Program-made: the position numbers and the translations under genes
The notes under the pieces: generated by a model
Databases searched by the model: none
What the model saw: the letters and a program-made list of their open reading frames with translations, nothing else
Told to the model about the DNA's origin: nothing
Part shown: positions 1 through 7,514 of the stretch, piece by piece
How the letters are laid out: each line of letters opens with the position of its first letter
Numbering within the stretch: the stretch's first letter is position 1
DNA from: an uncultured Methylococcaceae bacterium
Lineage (GTDB): Bacteria; Pseudomonadota; Gammaproteobacteria; Methylococcales; Methylococcaceae
Length of the DNA: 35,814 nt
Reading direction: 5' to 3'
NCBI GenBank assembly: GCA_903857165.1
Contig: CAIODU010000102.1
Location: 1 to 35,814, forward strand

Positions 1-216
1 ATAGGCGTGAAACCGTCGGATGCGGCCATCGTGCAAACGATTATTGCCATGGGTGGAAGCTTGGGGCTGGAAGTCATTGCCGAGGGCGTTGAGACTGAAG
101 CGCAACGCGCTTTCCTGGAACGGCATGGCTGTAAAATTTATCAAGGGTATCTGTTCGGCAAACCAATGCCGCTGGCGGAGTTTGAAAGGGTTTTGACCCA
201 AGTATTGCCGGTATAA
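1..216 (+). CDS. EAL-domain phosphodiesterase, C-terminal end (partial)
   Basis: The frame is open from the first base of the window and ends in TAA, so only about the last 71 residues are present. The peptide carries the EVIAEGVET block followed by the QGYLFGKPMP block. Both are hallmarks of the C-terminal part of EAL domains, which hydrolyse cyclic di-GMP to pGpG. The catalytic EAL motif and any sensory or GGDEF domains would lie upstream, outside the window. An internal ATG at base 49 and a GTG at base 7 exist, but neither is a real start because the homologous domain continues upstream. The family call is secure; whether the enzyme is active cannot be judged from this fragment. Confidence 0.9.
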   Translation: MGVKPSDAAIVQTIIAMGGSLGLEVIAEGVETEAQRAFLERHGCKIYQGYLFGKPMPLAEFERVLTQVLPV

Positions 217-229
217 GTCAAGCCTAGTG

Positions 230-310
230 TGGGAGCCGCGCCCTCGCGGCGATTGGGTTCGAGGGGCCATGTTCCCCGCCTGTCCTATCGCCGCGAGGGC
301 GCGGCTCCCA
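230..310. repeat. Perfect inverted repeat (REP/terminator-like palindrome)
   Basis: Bases 230-253 and 287-310 are exact reverse complements (24 nt each, very GC-rich) around a 33-nt loop. The element starts 14 nt after the stop codon of the EAL gene and could form a strong hairpin at the 3' end of that transcript. No T-run follows, so it is better described as a REP-like interspersed palindrome than as a classical intrinsic terminator. Confidence 0.85.
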
Positions 311-332
311 AAAATCCATATGCCGCCAATCT

Positions 333-350
333 CCTTAACTTAATGGCAGT
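333..350. repeat. Short repeat, CTTAACTTAATGGCAGT family
   Basis: This short motif recurs at 26889-26905 (opposite orientation), at 27016-27033, and in a diverged form near 35680-35692. In the other places it forms the outer end of larger palindromic repeat units, so this copy is probably a remnant of such a unit. Confidence 0.6.
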
Positions 351-368
351 TGGGCTACGCGAGGGGGC

Positions 369-719
369 TTATAAAAGCAAGGCAAACTCGGCCATGTCCG
401 GCTGCGCGGGCCTGTCTTTTTCAGGCAAATCGGCAAGGAGGGTGAAATCTTCAAACCCGAAACCGGGCCCTACCGTGCAGCCGGCCAGCGTATAAACGCA
501 CAAGGGCCGCGCCGCTTGCCACCAACCTGCCGAGACGGCGTAAGCGGGCGAGCCTCCCTGCTGCAACGGCCCGAGTCGATGCGAAAAAGGACGCGAACCG
601 TCCGGGGCGAAGCTTAATAATTCCAGCGCATCGCCTTCGTAATAATGCCAAGCTTCGTCGGCCAAGACACTATGCCAGCGGCTGCGATCCCCCTCCGTAA
701 ACAGATAATAAATCGACTT
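369..719 (-). pseudogene. Cupin superfamily (DUF985 / cupin_5) protein, 5' end missing
   Basis: The minus-strand frame encodes a peptide beginning KSIYYLFTEGDRSRWH and containing WHYYEGDALEL, GWWQAARP and GCTVGPGFGFEDF. These are typical of the central and C-terminal part of the DUF985 (cupin_5) family, whose members are about 150-170 residues long. The recognisable frame is open to base 722 but meets a TAG at 723-725. The N-terminal third expected in the family, before the IYFLL block, is absent, and the stop codon of the Fic gene (718-720) lies exactly at the breakpoint. An internal ATG at base 665 could start a 98-residue product, but this would lack the first cupin strands. I read it as a gene truncated by arrival of the Fic gene or by an associated deletion. 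Confidence 0.8.
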
Positions 720-2052
720 AAACTACTTGAGCAACTAACGCCTCAGCAATTCGTGCAGCAAGTTTAGTTGTCTGGACTTTCTCAACAGAATCGTTACTAA
801 GACGTGCAAACCACTCGTCTCCGTTTCCTGCGTGCGATGTAATTTCCATGGCATACGGTGAATTTTGCCCATCTGCAATCCATTTGGGGAATCCTTCAGG
901 GTTTTTTCTAGACCAGTACAAAGATGGTCCACCTTCCCTATCTAGCTTTTGATAAATGAGAGAACTACGATGACCAATCCAAGCGAGCTTCTCAAGCCTA
1001 GATAGTCCGGGAATTTCGATGCGAACAATAAATGCCCAACTGAGTGGGACGCTGTGACCAACACATACCTCGATATAGTCATCAAGATCAAGCGTGTTTT
1101 GATAAATACTAACTATGCATGTCCCTCCGACTGATTCTAGCGTCTGCGTTATGCGATGTTCTATGATTGTTGCTAATAGAATGACACTGGTTTCCCAGAT
1201 TTTTAGTTGCTTTTCTTGCAGCACAATAATCCGTTGTTGAACCGGGTCATAGCCTTGTCGCCGCTTTGCTGACTGTTCAAGACCAATTAGACCGCCTTCA
1301 ATCCGATCAAAGACAAGTTCCATAAATGATCTAATGTCACCCGCCTCATCCGACTCAGCGAGTGCTTCGATGTAGCGCTCACGCTCTTTCTTTTTAATAA
1401 TTATGGGGGGATATCCGGCACGGATTAGCTCAAGATTACCGATGGCCCTCGATATTCGACCATTACCGTCGATATAAGGATGAATATGTGTTAGCCAAGC
1501 TTGCAGGATGGTTGACCGAATTGGCGCAGACAAATTCCTATTATCTAATGACCAAGTTTCCCAGTCGGTCATCATTGCCATGATCTGCTCCCAAGTCTTT
1601 GGAGGGGTGTGTCTTGCTCCACGAATTGTTACACGCTCTCGTCGAAAGATGCCCGCTCCCGGACGATCACCAAGGAGCAATGAATGCACCTCGTGTAATT
1701 GTTGAATATTGGTTGGATTATCCCTATCACGCGATAAATCAGTAATCCTGGCAAGCGCATGATCAAGTGCGATGGCATCTCGCTGAAAGGCGGGGTCATG
1801 CCCTGTGATGGTCACACCTTTAAGGACGGCGAGTTCCGTCTCTCCAACAGATAGCGTACTTCCTTCAAGTGCGTTGGATTCAGCAACTTGCTCGAAGCGT
1901 TTCTCGCCGTAATAATCTCTGACTGTTTGCTCCGTAAGCGTACCGTTCCGTCTAAGCAGCGATACGCGCTCTTCAATGGCATCTAGGCGCTTTCTCACCT
2001 GTTCCAAAGAAATGTTGTCAAGTAGGTAGGGTGTGCCCTCTAAGTTGAACAT
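718..2052 (-). CDS. Fic-domain protein AMP-transferase (class II)
   Basis: Fic enzymes transfer AMP, or sometimes other nucleotide moieties, to hydroxyl side chains of target proteins. Numbered from a TTG two codons upstream of the preferred start, the Fic motif HPYIDGNGRISR lies at residues 193-204 and provides the catalytic His and the phosphate-binding loop. An inhibitory-helix motif SNALEG at 61-66 matches (S/T)xxxE(G/N) and precedes the Fic core, which defines the autoinhibited class II type. The roughly 150-residue tail after the Fic domain has no recognised domain. I prefer the ATG at 2052 because AGGA sits seven bases upstream; the TTG at 2058 is the alternative. The gene is visibly more AT-rich than its neighbours and overlaps a broken cupin gene, both signs of recent acquisition. 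No antitoxin gene is adjacent, in keeping with internal inhibition. Confidence 0.93.
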   Translation of the reverse strand: MFNLEGTPYLLDNISLEQVRKRLDAIEERVSLLRRNGTLTEQTVRDYYGEKRFEQVAESNALEGSTLSVGETELAVLKGVTITGHDPAFQRDAIALDHALARITDLSRDRDNPTNIQQLHEVHSLLLGDRPGAGIFRRERVTIRGARHTPPKTWEQIMAMMTDWETWSLDNRNLSAPIRSTILQAWLTHIHPYIDGNGRISRAIGNLELIRAGYPPIIIKKKERERYIEALAESDEAGDIRSFMELVFDRIEGGLIGLEQSAKRRQGYDPVQQRIIVLQEKQLKIWETSVILLATIIEHRITQTLESVGGTCIVSIYQNTLDLDDYIEVCVGHSVPLSWAFIVRIEIPGLSRLEKLAWIGHRSSLIYQKLDREGGPSLYWSRKNPEGFPKWIADGQNSPYAMEITSHAGNGDEWFARLSNDSVEKVQTTKLAARIAEALVAQVV

Positions 2053-2129
2053 GTGCAATTCCTAGACTGAAAAGATCGCTTGACTAGATTTTATTGAAGG
2101 TGTTTCGCGCAGTTTGGTCGAACTTCAAA

Positions 2130-3122
2130 TTATCTTCCCAAAACCTTCAGCTTCCTATCCCAATCCAGCGAAGTTTTCACAATAAACTCCAGATCGTCAT
2201 ATTTAGGCGTCCAGTCTAGGGTGCGATGGATTTTATCCACGGCGGCGACCAGCGCGGGCGGGTCCCCGGCACGGCGGGGATGCTGTTCAATCTTGATGGG
2301 GCTGCCATTGACACGGTTTACCGCATCTATCACTTCCCGCACGCTGAAGCCATGGCCATAACCGCAGTTGAGCAGGGTTGACTCGCCACCTTTGCGCAGA
2401 TAATCCAATGCCTGAATATGGGCATCGGCAAGATCGCTGACATGGATGTAGTCGCGCACGCCGGTGCCGTCCGGGGTTGGATAGTCGTCGCCAAAAACGA
2501 GCAGCTTTTCGCGTTTACCCACTGCCACCTCTGCCGCCACTTTGATGAGCAGGGTGGCGTTACGGGTGGACTGGCCAATCCGGCCTTCCGGGTCACTGCC
2601 AGCGACATTGAAATAGCGCAGGATGACATGGCGAAGCGGGGAGGCGGCGGACAAGTCGCGCAGCATCATTTCGCTCATCAGCTTGGACGTCCCATAAGGG
2701 TTGATGGGCGCGGTGGGGGTGTCTTCCGAACAAACAGTGTCTTGCGGAATGCCATAGGCGGCGGCGGTGGAGGAAAAAATAAAATGGCTGACCCCCGCTT
2801 GCTGGCAGCATTGCAGCAGGTTGCGGGTATTGCAGGTGTTGTTGCCATAATATTTGAGCGGGTTCTCCACCGATTCCGGCACGATGGTGTGGGCTGCGAA
2901 GTGAATGACGGATTCAATGTCCTGTTGGTTGAGGAGTTTGGCGACCAGACCGGCATCACCCGTGTCCCCTTCGACGAATTCACCAAACAAGACCGCCTCG
3001 CGGAAGCCCGTGCTCAAATTGTCAAGTATGGTGAGTTTTTCACCCCTTGCCCCCAATAGTTTGACGACATGGCTACCAATGTAGCCGGCACCGCCAGTCA
3101 CTAGGATGCCTCGTTTTGACAT
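2130..3122 (-). CDS. galE: UDP-glucose 4-epimerase
   Basis: GalE interconverts UDP-glucose and UDP-galactose (sometimes also the N-acetyl forms) and supplies precursors for polysaccharide synthesis in the cytoplasm. The 330-residue protein has the extended-SDR NAD-binding motif GGAGYIG at residues 10-16. It also has the SST segment near 117-119 and the catalytic Tyr143-xxx-Lys147 in PYGTSK. Family features such as RYFNVAGSDPEGRIG and GTGVRDYIHVSDLADAH are intact and length is normal. It is the last gene of a minus-strand operon, starting nine bases after the moeA stop codon, so it is probably cotranscribed with the sugar-nucleotide genes further upstream. Substrate range cannot be read from the sequence. 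Confidence 0.95.
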   Translation of the reverse strand: MSKRGILVTGGAGYIGSHVVKLLGARGEKLTILDNLSTGFREAVLFGEFVEGDTGDAGLVAKLLNQQDIESVIHFAAHTIVPESVENPLKYYGNNTCNTRNLLQCCQQAGVSHFIFSSTAAAYGIPQDTVCSEDTPTAPINPYGTSKLMSEMMLRDLSAASPLRHVILRYFNVAGSDPEGRIGQSTRNATLLIKVAAEVAVGKREKLLVFGDDYPTPDGTGVRDYIHVSDLADAHIQALDYLRKGGESTLLNCGYGHGFSVREVIDAVNRVNGSPIKIEQHPRRAGDPPALVAAVDKIHRTLDWTPKYDDLEFIVKTSLDWDRKLKVLGR

Positions 3123-3131
3123 GTGCTTCTC

Positions 3132-4394
3132 CTATAAACTCGTGAGTTGGAAAAACTCTAAAAAGGGTTCGATTTCAACGCTGTCCCCCGGTTTTACCCC
3201 CGCGTTGCCCGCGCCTAGGACAATCAAGCAATTCGCCCGGCTCATGCCCAGCAATTGATGCGAACCTTGCCCGGCCAACCCAATGACAGTAAAGCCCCCT
3301 TCACCGTCCGCTTCGAATTGGCCGCGTTGGAATTCCATCCTCCCCGGTGCTTTTTTTAATTGTGAGCGGCAAATGGCCCGTAAGCGCAAGGGGGGACGGG
3401 CTTGGGCGCCGATCATTCGCAGCAGTGCCGGCCGGACCAACAGCCGGAAAGTGACCATGACCGCGACCGGATTGCCAGGCAAACCGAAGAACCAGGCTGG
3501 CCCGATGCGCCCGAATGCGAAGGGTTTGCCTGGCTTGACCGCAACCTTCCAGAACTCAACCCGGCCTAGCTCGGCGAGGGCTGAGGTGACGAAATCGGCA
3601 TCGCCGACGGAAACCCCGCCCGTGCTGATGATGACATCCGCTTGCTGCGAGGCATCGAGTAAAGCTTGTTTGACCGCTGCCGCATCGTCGGGAACAACCC
3701 CCCTGTCAAGGGCTGCAATGGCCGGGTCGTCCAGCAGCCCGTGAAGTAAATAGCGGTTGCTGTCGTGGATTTGCCCAAAATCCAGAGGCTCTTCGACGGG
3801 GCGCAATTCGTCGCCAGTGGAGAAAAAGGCCACACGGAGTCTGCGGGTGACGGTTGCCTTGGCGAACCCGGCTGATGCCAAAACCCCCAAGTCGGCTGCT
3901 TGCAACACTTTGCCCTGTTCCAGCAAACATTCCCCGCGACGGATTTCATCACCGGCAGGGCGGACATTTGCCAGTGCCGTAACTGTTTTGGCCAGGCGAA
4001 TGTTGTCCGTTTCCCGAATCACATCCTCCTGCATGATGACCGTATCCGCTCCAGTGGGAATGGCCGCGCCGGTGAATATACGCACACATTCCCTTGGGCC
4101 TGGCACACCGTCGTAGGGTTTGCCGGCAAACGATGTGCCGATGACGGTAAGCGAGGCATCCGCATGGTTTGAGATGCCTGCATGGTGGAGTGCATAGCCG
4201 TCCATTGCGGAATTGGGGAAGGGGGGCAGATCAAACGGTGCGGTGAGGCTTTCCGCCAGGACACGGCCACGGGCTTGCTTAAGCGGGACGTCTTCAACGT
4301 CTGACAGGGGCGGAACGCACTCGCGGATGCGGGCTTGGGCCTCCTCCAACGTTAAAGAATTTGCAGGTTCAGCACATCGGTCTGGACATTCCAT
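3132..4394 (-). CDS. moeA: Molybdopterin molybdenumtransferase MoeA
   Basis: MoeA inserts molybdate into adenylated molybdopterin to complete the molybdenum cofactor. From the chosen start the protein is 420 residues, close to the usual 400-420. Recognisable blocks are NSAMDGYAL at 61-69, the TGA..PTGADTVI region at 108-120, STGDEL at 192-197, STGGVSVGDADF at 257-268, KPGKPFAFG at 287-295 and GLPGNPV at 304-310. The frame extends further upstream to 4502, but that part is low-complexity and lies antiparallel in frame usage inside mobB. The ATG at 4394 gives the family's normal N-terminus and overlaps the 3' end of mobB by 26 nt. This suggests translational coupling of two enzymes of the same pathway. 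Confidence 0.95.
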   Translation of the reverse strand: MECPDRCAEPANSLTLEEAQARIRECVPPLSDVEDVPLKQARGRVLAESLTAPFDLPPFPNSAMDGYALHHAGISNHADASLTVIGTSFAGKPYDGVPGPRECVRIFTGAAIPTGADTVIMQEDVIRETDNIRLAKTVTALANVRPAGDEIRRGECLLEQGKVLQAADLGVLASAGFAKATVTRRLRVAFFSTGDELRPVEEPLDFGQIHDSNRYLLHGLLDDPAIAALDRGVVPDDAAAVKQALLDASQQADVIISTGGVSVGDADFVTSALAELGRVEFWKVAVKPGKPFAFGRIGPAWFFGLPGNPVAVMVTFRLLVRPALLRMIGAQARPPLRLRAICRSQLKKAPGRMEFQRGQFEADGEGGFTVIGLAGQGSHQLLGMSRANCLIVLGAGNAGVKPGDSVEIEPFLEFFQLTSL

Positions 4395-4911
4395 GGCGGT
4401 GCAAGAAATCAAGGATGAAGTCGGAAATGGGCTTGGGGGAGTTGATGTCGAACTGCGGTATTCCGGGTTCGTCCGGCAATATCCCGTCAGTGGCGATGGC
4501 AATGATGGATGGGTCCGCAGGAAATAACAAGGGTTTGCCTAGGGATGGCCGATGCAGTTCGATCTTTGGGAAACGCTCCAACTTGAAACCTTCCACCAAG
4601 ATGATGTCTACGCCAGATTGGTCAAAAAAAGACAGTTCCTCCGCCAGACTGCGTTCGCGGACGGCATCGTGTTCGGTGATGATGGCGCGGCGATGGGATG
4701 AGGAAAGCATCACCGGGCTGGCCCCTGCCATGCGCAATTCATAGCTGTCCTTGCCGGGCTTGTCGATTTCAAAGTCATGGTGGCTTTTTTTGATCAGCCC
4801 CACCCGCAACCCCTTTTTTTTCAGCAGGGGTATGATTTGTTTTAGCAGGGTGGTTTTGCCTGTCCCGCTGTAGCCCGCAAGGCCAAGCACATTCGCATCC
4901 ATAGGGTTCAT
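4369..4911 (-). CDS. mobB: Molybdopterin-guanine dinucleotide biosynthesis adapter MobB
   Basis: MobB is a P-loop GTP-binding protein that assists MobA in forming the guanine dinucleotide form of the molybdenum cofactor. The 180-residue sequence has a Walker A motif at 13-20 (GYSGTGKT) and the family segments [20 protein letters not shown] and [12 protein letters not shown]. Its start codon overlaps the stop of the preceding epimerase gene by four bases (ATGA), and its 3' end overlaps moeA. It is therefore embedded in an operon otherwise devoted to sugar nucleotides. No mobA is present in the window. Confidence 0.93.
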   Translation of the reverse strand: MNPMDANVLGLAGYSGTGKTTLLKQIIPLLKKKGLRVGLIKKSHHDFEIDKPGKDSYELRMAGASPVMLSSSHRRAIITEHDAVRERSLAEELSFFDQSGVDIILVEGFKLERFPKIELHRPSLGKPLLFPADPSIIAIATDGILPDEPGIPQFDINSPKPISDFILDFLHRHGMSRPMC

Positions 4912-5918
4912 GAAATCGAGTAATACTCTTTATACCATTCCACAAAGCGGGCGATGCCGGTTTCAATGGGGGTTTTCGGCGCGTAACCCACATCATTCAT
5001 CAGGGCATCCACATCGGCGAAGGTGTCCGGCACGTCGCCTTGCTGCATGGGGAGGAAATTCTTTTCAGCGGTTTTGCCAAGACACTCCTCAAGCACTTCA
5101 ATGAAGCGCATGAGTTCGACCGGTTGATTGTTGCCGATATTATAGATCCGATAGGCTGCCTTGCTGGTTGCCGGATCAGGATGATCCCCGCCCCACGCCG
5201 GGTTGGGCAAGGCCACATGGTCAAGTGTGCGCACCACGCCTTCGACAATATCGTCGATATAAGTAAAGTCGCGCCTATGCTTGCCGAAATTGAACACGTC
5301 TATGGGTTTTCCTTCGAGAATATTCTTGGTGAACATGAAAAGAGCCATGTCCGGCCTGCCCCAAGGCCCATAAACGGTGAAAAATCGTAGCCCTGTTGTC
5401 GGCAAGCCAAACAGATGGCTGTAAGTGTGGGCCATTAGCTCGTTGGCTTTTTTGGATGCGGCATATAGGCTTACCGGGTGGTCGACATTGTCATGCACGG
5501 AAAACGGCATGGACGTGTTTGCCCCGTAAACCGAACTGCTGGAAGCATAGACAAGATGCTCCACATCAGTGTGGCGGCAGGCTTCCAGTACGTTACAAAA
5601 GCCCACTAGGTTGGCATCTATGTAGGCGTGGGGATTGAGCAGGGAATAGCGAACTCCCGCCTGGGCTGCCAAGTTCACCACCCGTAGCGGTTTGTGGTTT
5701 GCAAAGACTTTGTTCAGGTTATCCCTGTCCTCCAGTGATATGCGAGCCTCGGTGAATCCGGGGAGGTTTTTTAGGCGCGCAAGGCGAGCCTCTTTCAGGC
5801 TTACATCATAGTAATCGTTGAGATTGTCGATGCCGATGACCTCGTCACCCCTCGCCAGCAAAACACGGGCAAGATGGTAGCCGATAAACCCTGCCGTTCC
5901 AGTGACCAAAATTTTCAT
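4908..5918 (-). CDS. NAD-dependent UDP-uronate 4-epimerase
   Basis: This extended-SDR epimerase is closest in pattern to UDP-glucuronate 4-epimerases and the TviC-like enzymes found beside tviB. It inverts C4 of a nucleotide-linked uronic acid for exopolysaccharide synthesis. The 336-residue sequence has GTAGFIG at 7-13 for NAD binding, the conserved block IDNLNDYYD near 30-38, AAQAGVRYS at 84-92, ASSSSVYG near 125-132 and the catalytic Tyr152-xxx-Lys156. It follows tviB by 20 bases and overlaps mobB by four. The 6-dehydrogenase upstream makes a UDP-HexNAc uronic acid, so the natural substrate here could be that compound rather than UDP-glucuronate. Sequence alone does not settle this. Confidence 0.9.
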   Translation of the reverse strand: MKILVTGTAGFIGYHLARVLLARGDEVIGIDNLNDYYDVSLKEARLARLKNLPGFTEARISLEDRDNLNKVFANHKPLRVVNLAAQAGVRYSLLNPHAYIDANLVGFCNVLEACRHTDVEHLVYASSSSVYGANTSMPFSVHDNVDHPVSLYAASKKANELMAHTYSHLFGLPTTGLRFFTVYGPWGRPDMALFMFTKNILEGKPIDVFNFGKHRRDFTYIDDIVEGVVRTLDHVALPNPAWGGDHPDPATSKAAYRIYNIGNNQPVELMRFIEVLEECLGKTAEKNFLPMQQGDVPDTFADVDALMNDVGYAPKTPIETGIARFVEWYKEYYSIS

Positions 5919-5938
5919 TGCGTTTCTCCTGTCAGGGT

Positions 5939-7219
5939 TTAGAGATATTCATCAACGCAGTCTTTGGGCAAGACATATTTCACGTCGAAAATCACGCAGT
6001 CAGGTTTGCAAACCTCTTTGATCCTTTCCGGCCCCAACAAATTACGGAATGCGTCATGTGCGACAGCGACGACCACAGCGTCGTAATGGCCATGTTTCAG
6101 TTCGGTGGCTAGTTTAATGCCGTATTCTTCCAAGGCATCCTTTGGATCGGCCCAAGGGTCGTAAACATCCACATTGGCGTTATAGCTTTTTAGTTCGTCA
6201 ATTATATCGACAACACGAGTATTACGGATGTCCGGGCAGTTTTCCTTGAAGGTTAATCCAAGAATCAGTACATGAGACTGGCAGACATGGATGCGCTTGC
6301 GGTTCATCAGTTTGACCAAGCGTTGAGCCACGTATTCGCCCATGCCATCGTTTATGCGGCGTCCGGCCAGGATGATTTCGGGTTGGTAGCCGATTTCCTG
6401 CGCCTTGTGGGTCAAATAGTAGGGGTCAACCCCGATGCAATGACCACCCACCAAGCCGGGGCGGAAAGGCAGGAAATTCCACTTGCTGCCGGCGGCTTCC
6501 AGCACTTCCAAGGTGTTCAACCCAAGCTTGTGGAACAGGATGGCCAACTCATTGATCAGTGCGATATTGACATCCCGCTGTGTGTTCTCGATGACCTTGG
6601 CCGCCTCCGCAACCTTAATGCTGCTCGCCTTGTGGGTGCCGGCGACAATGATGAGGCGATACAACTCATCGACAAAGTCGGCGATTTCGGGTGTGGAACC
6701 GGAAGTGATTTTCTTGATATTGGTGACCCGATGTTCCTTGTCGCCCGGATTGATCCGCTCGGGGCTGTAACCGCAATAGAAGTCCTGATTGTATTTCAAA
6801 CCGGATTGGGCCTCCAGAATGGGGACGCAGACCTCCTCGGTGGCGCCGGGATAGACCGTTGACTCGTAAACGACGACATCGTCCCGCGACAGGATTTTGC
6901 CTACCGACTGACTGGCTTTGACGAGAGGTGTCAGGTCGGGGCGGTTGTATCCGTCGATTGGGGTGGGGACGGTGACAATAAACACGTTGCAGCCTTCCAA
7001 ATCCATCGGCGTTGCTGTAAACCTGAGCTTTTCAGACAACTGGATTTCTTCTGCCGAGCATTCCAGTGAACGGTCCAACCCCGTTTTCAACTCTTCGATC
7101 CGCAGGGTATTGATATCCAATCCAATTGTGGGCAAGTGTTTGCCGAATTCCACGGCAAGGGGCAACCCCACATAGCCTAGGCCAATGATGCCAATCTTTG
7201 ATGCTGAAAGTGAGCGCAT
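5939..7219 (-). CDS. tviB: UDP-N-acetylhexosamine 6-dehydrogenase (TviB/WbpA family)
   Basis: The enzyme oxidises C6 of a UDP-N-acetylhexosamine with two NAD+ to give the corresponding uronic acid, a precursor of acidic capsule or exopolysaccharide. The 426-residue protein contains the Rossmann motif GIIGLGYVG at 10-18, [10 protein letters not shown] near 151-160, and the catalytic Cys261 in [12 protein letters not shown]. It also has the C-terminal UDP-binding domain with [16 protein letters not shown] good ribosome-binding site (AGGGGA) lies six bases before the ATG. It is the first gene of a five-gene minus-strand operon and is transcribed divergently from the sugar transferase at 7515. 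Assignment to GlcNAc or GalNAc is uncertain, although overall similarity is to TviB. Confidence 0.93.
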   Translation of the reverse strand: MRSLSASKIGIIGLGYVGLPLAVEFGKHLPTIGLDINTLRIEELKTGLDRSLECSAEEIQLSEKLRFTATPMDLEGCNVFIVTVPTPIDGYNRPDLTPLVKASQSVGKILSRDDVVVYESTVYPGATEEVCVPILEAQSGLKYNQDFYCGYSPERINPGDKEHRVTNIKKITSGSTPEIADFVDELYRLIIVAGTHKASSIKVAEAAKVIENTQRDVNIALINELAILFHKLGLNTLEVLEAAGSKWNFLPFRPGLVGGHCIGVDPYYLTHKAQEIGYQPEIILAGRRINDGMGEYVAQRLVKLMNRKRIHVCQSHVLILGLTFKENCPDIRNTRVVDIIDELKSYNANVDVYDPWADPKDALEEYGIKLATELKHGHYDAVVVAVAHDAFRNLLGPERIKEVCKPDCVIFDVKYVLPKDCVDEYL

Positions 7220-7514
7220 GATGTCCCCTAATGTTCTTGTTCTGCCAAAGCAATGTAAAAAACTGCGATGGCATAGTTTACACCCGATATCGGATGAATG
7301 TGGAAGTTTGAAGCATTACGGGTGGCGTGAAGGCTGTCGATCATTCTCAAAACCTGAAGCATCTGGGCAAAACAGGCGATGCATCATGGTCAATTCAAAA
7401 ACAAAAAAAGCCCCGTTCGATTATAATTGACAGTCAGCCAAGGCCAAGGGGCGGTTTGGCGGGGGCTTAATAATCCTGTTGAGTTCCTTAGGGTAGGACA
7501 CACATACAGTAACC
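7220..7514. promoter_or_regulatory. Divergent intergenic region between tviB operon and sugar-transferase gene
   Basis: This 295-base spacer must hold the promoters of both divergent transcription units. On the minus strand a candidate sigma-70 promoter is visible: TTGGCC at 7447-7442 and a perfect TATAAT at 7425-7420, 16 bases apart. It would give tviB a leader of about 200 nt. A perfect 10-bp palindrome CCGATATCGG at 7284-7293 lies within that leader and could be an operator. The repeated GTCAATT / AATTGAC pair at 7389-7395 and 7425-7431 brackets the promoter. On the minus strand GCCCC...GGGGC followed by seven T also occurs (7448 down to about 7400), which might act as an attenuator. All these roles are inferred from motif shape alone. 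Confidence 0.4.

Noticed and set aside
229-495. 88-codon plus-strand frame
   Set aside because: It translates the inverted repeat and then runs opposite the cupin remnant; no ribosome-binding site or homology.
2418-3059. 213-codon open frame on the plus strand
   Set aside because: It is antisense to galE and shows low-complexity glycine-rich stretches typical of shadow frames.
4395-4502. 36-codon N-terminal extension of moeA
   Set aside because: It is serine/proline-rich, absent from the family, lies within mobB, and is not needed because an in-frame ATG gives the normal length.
7390-7460. Plus-strand promoter for the sugar transferase from TTGACA at 7427
   Set aside because: No -10 hexamer lies 16-18 bases downstream; the nearest AT-rich hexamer is about 35 bases away.
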